Position numbers and translations under genes: made by a program | The notes under the pieces: generated by a model | Database searches by the model: none | What the model was told of the DNA's origin: nothing | Seen by the model: only the letters and a program-made list of their open reading frames with translations | From: JAABRE01 sp964413275 | Lineage (GTDB): Bacteria; Cyanobacteriota; Cyanobacteriia; Cyanobacteriales; JAABRE01 | Direction of reading: 5' to 3' | Assembly: GCA_964413275.1 (NCBI GenBank) | Contig: CAYPSO010000070.1 | Span: 1 to 25,697, forward strand | DNA length: 25,697 nt | Shown here: positions 21,869 through 25,697 of the stretch, piece after piece | How positions within the stretch are numbered: position 1 is the first letter of the stretch | Layout: each line of letters starts with the position of its first letter

Positions 21869-23041
21869 CTATTTAACCTTAAACTGGGTGACACTTTTTT
21901 GTAATTCTTTGGCAACTCCTAATAATCGTGTAAAAGATTTTGCACCAGCTATGGATTGTTCAGAGGTTTTTTGGGCAATAATCTCCACTTCCTGCATGGT
22001 ACTTGAAACAGAAGCAGAAGTATTAGCCTGTTCGATCGCAGCTTGAGCCATTTCTTGAACTAATTCCCGAATTTGACTGCTCACATTAGCAATTGAAATA
22101 AGTTTTTGACGAGTAGTTTCTACTAACTGAGTACCATTAATTACTTGTTCTCTGCCTGTTTCCATCGCTGTTACCACTTGATTGGTTTCTGTTTGAATTT
22201 CTTCGACAATTTGTTCGATTTCTTCGGCCGCAGTGGTAGAACGTTCAGAAAGCGATCGCACTTCTTCAGCAACAACGGCAAATCCTTTGTCATTATTACC
22301 CATACTATCAGCTTCAATGGAAGCATTTAAAGCAAGTACCTGAGTTTGATTGGCTAAATCCCGAATTAAACTGACTACTCTGGAGATTTTTTGAGATGCT
22401 TCCCCTAATCGTTTAATTTTCTCGGCGGTTTCTTCTACTGTATCCTGAATCGTTAAAATACCATCAACGGTTTGATTCATGGCCTCATCTCCCTCTTGCA
22501 AAGTGCGATCGGCTTGTTCTACTCTTAATTTAGCTTCTTTCGCATTAGCCGCAACTTTCTGAATCGAATCAGTCATTTTTTGAATATGCTCAAGGGAAAT
22601 GCTAACAGTTTCAGAAGCCTGTTTTGCCTCATGGGAAAGGGTTTGAATATCTTGTGAACTATGATGAGCAGTTTCAATCACGGCACGGGAAGCTGCTTGA
22701 ATTTTTAGAACAAGACCCTGTAAACTCTTAAGAGCATCATTTAAAAATTCTGCCACCGGAGCAATTTCACCTTCCACAACTTTAGCTCTAACTGTCAAAT
22801 CTCCTTGGAAAGCGCCATGTACATCCTCTAATAAATCATCTAACTGATTTTGAATAGCCTCTTTTTGCTCTCTTTGTTCTTGGGAAGCAATTTCTGCCTT
22901 TTTCCGTGCCTGTTCTAATTGTTCGATAAAAGTAATATGATCTAAGGCATATTCGATTTGAGTGGCTAACTCAGATAAGAAATCGATTTCTGATTTTTGC
23001 CATATTCTCGTATCCGAACATTGATGAGCAATTAACAGAGC
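21869..23041 (-). pseudogene. 5'-truncated GAF-HAMP-methyl-accepting chemoreceptor (PixJ/PilJ-like)
   Basis: The open frame runs upstream past the apparent TTG start at 22798 to about 23041 without any ATG. The extension reads LLIAHQCSDTRIWQKSEIDF and on through LATQIEYALDHITFIEQL, the typical end of a GAF domain in cyanobacterial phototaxis receptors. A linker coiled coil and HAMP-like 'FQGDLTVRAKVVEGEIAPVAEFLND' follow. The cytoplasmic signalling domain then has TQVLALNASIEADSMGNNDKGFAVVAEEVRSLSERS. The rest of the GAF region and any N-terminal sensor are missing; the sequence stops at the junction with the GGDEF-EAL gene. It is either a gene broken by inversion or an assembly artefact. Phototaxis or pilus control is the likely ancestral role. 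Confidence 0.8.
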
Positions 23042-23045
23042 AATT
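23026..23045. other. Junction of two truncated genes
   Basis: The MCP reading frame (minus) and the GGDEF reading frame (plus) both lose sense within a few bases of 23036-23041. GAGCAATT occurs twice here (23026-23033 and 23038-23045), a possible microhomology at the join. Confidence 0.7.
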
Positions 23046-23961
23046 TAAAATAGTAAATGATACCTGTGGTCATGTAGCTGGAGATGAACTTTTACGACAG
23101 TTATCAATCTTACTTAAAGATCAAATTCGTGGTAGTGATACTTTAGCTCGCTTAGGAGGAGATGAATTTGGTGTTTTGCTTCATCAATGTCCCATGGAAA
23201 CTGGTTTAGATATTGCTGAAAAACTTAGAATTTTTATTCAAGAAGCCTTAGAAGAAAATCGTTTTTGTTTATATTCTCAAGCTATTGTTCCCATCGACAA
23301 ATCAAATACTTCCTTGCATAAATATCACTATGAAATTTTAGTAAGAATGAAGGATGAAATGGGTAAACTTATTCCTCCTATGGCTTTTATTCCCGCAGCA
23401 GAGCGTTATGGATTAATGCCAGCCTTAGATCGTTGGATTATTAATAGTTTTTTTTCTAACTATCATAAATTAGTTGGTGAAGATAGAGAAGCTATTTACA
23501 CCATAAATCTTTCTGGTGCAACTCTTACTAACGATCAATTTCTGGATTTTTTACAGGAACAATTTGCCATTTTTCAAATTCCTCCAGAAATAATTTGTTT
23601 TGAGATTACCGAAACGGCGGCAATTGCAAATTTAAGTAAAGCAGTGCATTTTATTAATGAATTAAAAAAAATTGGTTGTAGCTTTGCTTTAGATGATTTT
23701 GGTAGTGGCATGAGTTCTTTTGCTTATTTAAAAAATTTACCTGTAGATTACTTAAAAATAGACGGTCATTTTATCAAGGATATAATCAGCGATCCTATTG
23801 ATCGTGCTATGGTGGATTCCATTAACCTTATTGGTCATGTAATGGGAATTAAAACCATTGCTGAATTTGTAGAAAACGATGAAATTATGCAACTATTAAA
23901 AACTTTGGGAATCGATTATGCTCAAGGTTATGGTATTGCTAAACCACGTTTACTTTTTTGA
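23041..23961 (+). pseudogene. 5'-truncated GGDEF-EAL cyclic-di-GMP protein
   Basis: Sense begins abruptly at QFKIVNDTCGHVAGDELLRQ, the middle of a GGDEF domain (normally preceded by F-I-D-L-D). It continues through the signature LARLGGDEFGVLLH into a complete EAL domain, YHYEILVRMKD (EAL variant E-I-L-V-R), TINLSG, EITETAAI, LDDFGSGMSSFAYLKNLPVDYLKIDG and QGYGIAKP. The main metal and catalytic residues (Glu of EILVR, Asn, Glu, Asp-Asp, Lys) are present, so the EAL part could be a phosphodiesterase. The first available start codon is a TTG at 23176, inside GGDEF, so there is no proper N-terminus. Sensor domains and half of GGDEF are missing at the junction. Confidence 0.85.
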
Positions 23962-24207
23962 GTTTTCTAAAAATGGAACAATGCAGAATGATCAGTAATT
24001 TTTAGAGCCGTCTTAGGTTAGTTCATCACAATAGGTTATTCCACAGTTAGAATAAAATAAGAATCAGTGGACAAATTATAGTAATGTGTAGTATAAAAAA
24101 ACCTCTTAAATTAATTTGATTGGGTTAATTATCTATCAAACCCTGATGATTACATGACTTTTTATCTTTCCTTCAGATAGAAATAATTTAAAGTAAGTAC
24201 AACAAAA

Positions 24208-25176
24208 ATGACAACAGACTTAATCCGTTTACGTAGCGAATTTCTCAATACCCAAGTTATTACTCGCAGTACAGGAAAACGTTTGGGAGTAGTGAAAGAA
24301 ATTTTAGTAGATATAGATCGCAGACAGGTAGTAGCTTTTGGTTTACGAGATAATATTTTAGCCCTTTCTGGAATGCCCAAATATATGTATCTTGAAAGTG
24401 TTAGACAAACTGGAGATGTGATTCTTGTCGAAGATGAAGATGCCTTAGAAGATATAGATATTGAGCGTTATAGCAGTTTAATTAATTGTGAAGTTATTAC
24501 CGAAACAGGAGAACCACTAGGCAGAGTTCGGGATTTTCAATTTAACCTAGAAGATGGTACGGTTTCCTCTTTAATAATTGCCTCTCTTGGCATTCCCCAA
24601 ATACCAGAACAAATTCTCAGCACTTATCAATTACCCATAGAAGAAATTATCAGCAGTGGGCCTAATCGTTTGATTGTCTTTGAAGGCGCAGAAGACCGCA
24701 TTACTCAACTTAGTGTTGGTCTTTTAGAACGTTTAGGCATTGGAAGGCCTCCTTGGGAAAGAGAAGAAGAGGAAATGTATTATCCTCCAACGGCTAAACC
24801 AGAAAATCAACTCGGTACTGGTATTCCTGTTGCTCCTCCGGTGATTGAAACCCGTACTCCTGTACGTGAGCCTGCTTGGGATGAAGATCAATGGGAAGAA
24901 ACACGCATAACACCACCTCCTCGCCGTCAAGCAGAAAGTATCCGTTATCCAGAATATGACGATGACGAAGAAGATAACTGGAGTGAAGCTAGAGAAGATA
25001 TTCCTGTAGTAAGTTATGAGCCACAACCTCCTATTGATGAAGATGATTATCAATATGAAGATGACGAGTTTGAAGAAGATGTCTGGGATGATGATGTTAA
25101 ACCAGAACCTTATAACCCACCTAAAATTAATATTCCTGAGAAAAAAAGAGAATATGAAGAAGAAACCGACTATTAA
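24208..25176 (+). CDS. PRC-barrel domain protein with long acidic tail
   Basis: A 322-residue cytoplasmic protein. Two PRC-barrel repeats are visible: residues about 6-80 (LIRLRSEFLNTQVITRSTGK..LGVVKEILVDIDRRQVVAFGLR) and about 90-165 (YSSLINCEVITETGEPLGRVRDFQFNLEDGTVSSLIIAS). PRC-barrels are small beta domains that mediate protein or RNA contacts, as in RimM and the photosynthetic reaction-centre H subunit. From about 190 onward the chain is low-complexity: Pro-rich, then strongly acidic (DDDEEDNW, DEDDYQYEDDEFEEDVWDDD), with scattered Trp/Tyr, and is probably disordered. This two-barrel plus acidic tail layout seems typical of cyanobacteria. The function is unknown. The 246 bp upstream hold no gene. 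Confidence 0.85.
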   Translation: MTTDLIRLRSEFLNTQVITRSTGKRLGVVKEILVDIDRRQVVAFGLRDNILALSGMPKYMYLESVRQTGDVILVEDEDALEDIDIERYSSLINCEVITETGEPLGRVRDFQFNLEDGTVSSLIIASLGIPQIPEQILSTYQLPIEEIISSGPNRLIVFEGAEDRITQLSVGLLERLGIGRPPWEREEEEMYYPPTAKPENQLGTGIPVAPPVIETRTPVREPAWDEDQWEETRITPPPRRQAESIRYPEYDDDEEDNWSEAREDIPVVSYEPQPPIDEDDYQYEDDEFEEDVWDDDVKPEPYNPPKINIPEKKREYEEETDY

Positions 25177-25218
25177 TTGACCTGTGGAAGTTTAGAAATG
25201 AACCAGAAATAAAATTGG

Positions 25219-25283
25219 AAGGGTGGGCAAATTATTCATGATAATTGCTCATAAACAAAATCTAAAAATATTTGCCAACCCTT
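25219..25283. repeat. Large imperfect hairpin (14-bp arms)
   Basis: AAGGGTGGGCAAAT (25219-25232) and ATTTGCCAACCCTT (25270-25283) match at 13 of 14 positions and enclose 37 bp. A smaller ATTAT-TCATG-ATAAT hairpin (25231-25245) starts at the left arm. It could end transcription of the PRC-barrel gene or be a dispersed repeat. Confidence 0.6.
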
Positions 25284-25372
25284 TGCCATATTCAGGATAT
25301 TTCTGGCCATAGGACTCTCATTGCTTTGGAAAGGTATTTAGTGGTATTGGTAAATGAAAATTTGTTTATGAG
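25248..25372. repeat. 12-bp perfect inverted repeat enclosing 101 bp
   Basis: CTCATAAACAAA (25248-25259) and TTTGTTTATGAG (25361-25372) are perfect inverted copies. The left copy lies in the loop of the preceding hairpin, so the two structures interlock and compete. Confidence 0.6.
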
Positions 25373-25378
25373 AGCTGC

Positions 25379-25456
25379 TTAAACCGGAGAAATGATACTG
25401 AGTAGTGTTGCAGTTAAAAAACTTGTACCTAAGATGGAATTTTTTAGTTTAAACAT
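25379..25456 (-). CDS. Short signal-peptide-like reading frame (25 aa)
   Basis: ATG at 25456 is preceded at 7-nt spacing by a strong Shine-Dalgarno (TAAGGAGATA, complement of 25461-25470). The product is MFKLKNSILGTSFLTATLLS-IISPV, a basic start and hydrophobic core like a signal peptide, then TAA. Directly after the stop the same frame goes on Ala-Ala-Leu-Ile-Asn-Lys and about 28 more residues before the next stop. It may be a real leader or membrane peptide, or the head of an exported-protein gene cut by a nonsense change at the predicted cleavage site. No homology is recognised. Confidence 0.45.
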   Translation of the reverse strand: MFKLKNSILGTSFLTATLLSIISPV

Positions 25457-25476
25457 GAAATATCTCCTTACATGAC

Positions 25477-25482
25477 ATTATA
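25477..25482 (-). promoter_or_regulatory. Consensus -10 box
   Basis: TATAAT on the minus strand lies 20 bp upstream of the 25-codon frame, leaving room for a short leader with the Shine-Dalgarno. No good -35 is present at normal spacing, which suggests activator dependence. Confidence 0.5.
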
Positions 25483-25487
25483 GGAAT

Positions 25488-25510
25488 ATTCAGAGTTTTG
25501 CGTTCTGAAT
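25488..25510. promoter_or_regulatory. Inverted repeat at the -35 position, candidate operator
   Basis: ATTCAGA and TCTGAAT are perfect 7-bp arms around a 9-bp spacer, placed where the -35 region of the 25-codon gene would be. It is a plausible regulator-binding site. The regulator is unknown. Confidence 0.4.
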
Positions 25511-25569
25511 TCGGAGTTTTCTTCAGGGGTTGTGTCATAGGAATAAATATCCCAGCAGACTTCAGTAGT

Positions 25570-25597
25570 GGTGCATTATGCTGCTGCTAACGACACC
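25570..25597. repeat. Dispersed cyanobacterial palindrome, degenerate
   Basis: GGTGCATTATGCTGCTGCTAACGACACC minus its central bases is an imperfect palindrome (GGTG...TTA..TAAC...CACC). It resembles the abundant GGTGCGTTACGC...GCGTTAACGCACC-type intergenic element of cyanobacteria, from memory. Confidence 0.55.
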
Positions 25598-25654
25598 CTA
25601 CTGGACTGTTTCAACTAAAATAGGGCAATAGAATTTTGATTGTCTTTATGATTT

Positions 25655-25671
25655 GGTGGGCATTGCCCACC
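25655..25671. repeat. Perfect palindrome GGTGGGCATTGCCCACC
   Basis: Eight-bp arms surround one central base. GTGGGCA/TGCCCAC palindromes are frequent intergenic repeats in cyanobacterial genomes (from memory). It could form a stable stem in RNA. Confidence 0.6.
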
Positions 25672-25697
25672 CTACTAATGCACACTTTTAACTGAAA

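Larger units (their letters stand above)
25177..25697. other. Structured intergenic region at the right edge
   Basis: 521 bp with no long frame, but containing nested inverted repeats, a short reading frame with good start signals on the minus strand and two palindromes of known cyanobacterial type, each listed separately. Confidence 0.6.

Noticed and set aside
22145..22330. 61-codon plus-strand frame inside the MCP gene
   Set aside because: Antisense shadow of the signalling domain.
22798..22798. TTG at 22798 as the real start of a 309-residue soluble MCP
   Set aside because: The open frame upstream encodes recognisable linker and GAF sequence in the same frame, so this TTG is internal.
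24162..24380. 72-codon minus-strand frame at the PRC-barrel gene start
   Set aside because: Antisense to the first PRC-barrel, no support.
24733..25053. 106-codon minus-strand frame opposite the acidic tail
   Set aside because: A long open frame opposite Asp/Glu-rich codons arises from composition; the product is an Ile/Phe-rich artefact.
1..25697. tRNA or rRNA genes
   Set aside because: No GGTTCGAATCC-type T-arm with a matching acceptor stem was seen in any intergenic region; the GTTCGA hits lie inside genes or lack flanking stems.

Overview
The window is chromosomal DNA from an AT-rich cyanobacterium. The evidence is seven copies of the HIP1 octamer GCGATCGC and cyanobacterial gene content: RpaA, a Tic22-like protein, an Npun_F0494-type protein, a phototaxis-type GAF chemoreceptor and a plastid-type conserved membrane protein. 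Degenerate heptamer arrays of the kind known from cyanobacteria fit too. The AT-rich style resembles the Geminocystis/Cyanobacterium group, but genus is a guess. A 100-base run of N at 6737-6836 shows that this is a scaffold.

Layout. Bases 1-53 look like the right end of an IS200/IS605 element (last TnpB codons plus terminal hairpin). A minus-strand operon follows: tic22-like, prmC, tsaC (74-2295). From 2630 the plus strand carries uvrC, a heptamer array, a 54-residue membrane microprotein (4640-4804), a GNAT acetyltransferase, a HEAT-repeat protein and ubiX. After the gap, a minus-strand operon holds an Npun_F0494-type gene, cobQ and a [2Fe-2S] ferredoxin that overlaps cobQ by 4 bp. Next are rpsF (+), an amino-acid-type periplasmic binding protein (-), a decayed transposase, an exosortase-sorted-looking exported protein (-), a GNAT enzyme (+) and an orphan RND efflux permease (-). 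The circadian output regulator rpaA (+), a two-module membrane protein (-) and a VOC-fold protein (-) follow.

The accessory part begins near 19 kb. A two-gene type II restriction-modification cassette has an intact C5 methyltransferase and a 4-bp-overlapping presumed endonuclease whose frame breaks near 20680. cysC with a good terminator follows, then a 241-bp MITE-like element with imperfect 13-bp terminal inverted repeats. Next, two signalling genes are each cut off at the same point near 23040 and joined head to head: a GAF-HAMP-MCP receptor (-) and a GGDEF-EAL protein (+). This is either a real rearrangement or a false join. The window ends with a PRC-barrel protein with a long acidic tail and 520 bp of structured DNA. 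That stretch holds a 25-codon signal-peptide-like reading frame with a strong Shine-Dalgarno, a perfect -10 box and an inverted repeat upstream.

Recurring pattern: of the five convergent gene pairs in the window, four carry heptamer arrays of the GCTAACC/TTAGCGG type between their 3' ends, and the assembly gap lies in one of them. No tRNA, rRNA or CRISPR array was seen. The points most worth checking are the 23040 junction, the frameshifted endonuclease, the two short genes (4640-4804 and 25379-25456) and the guide-like sequence next to the IS605 end.
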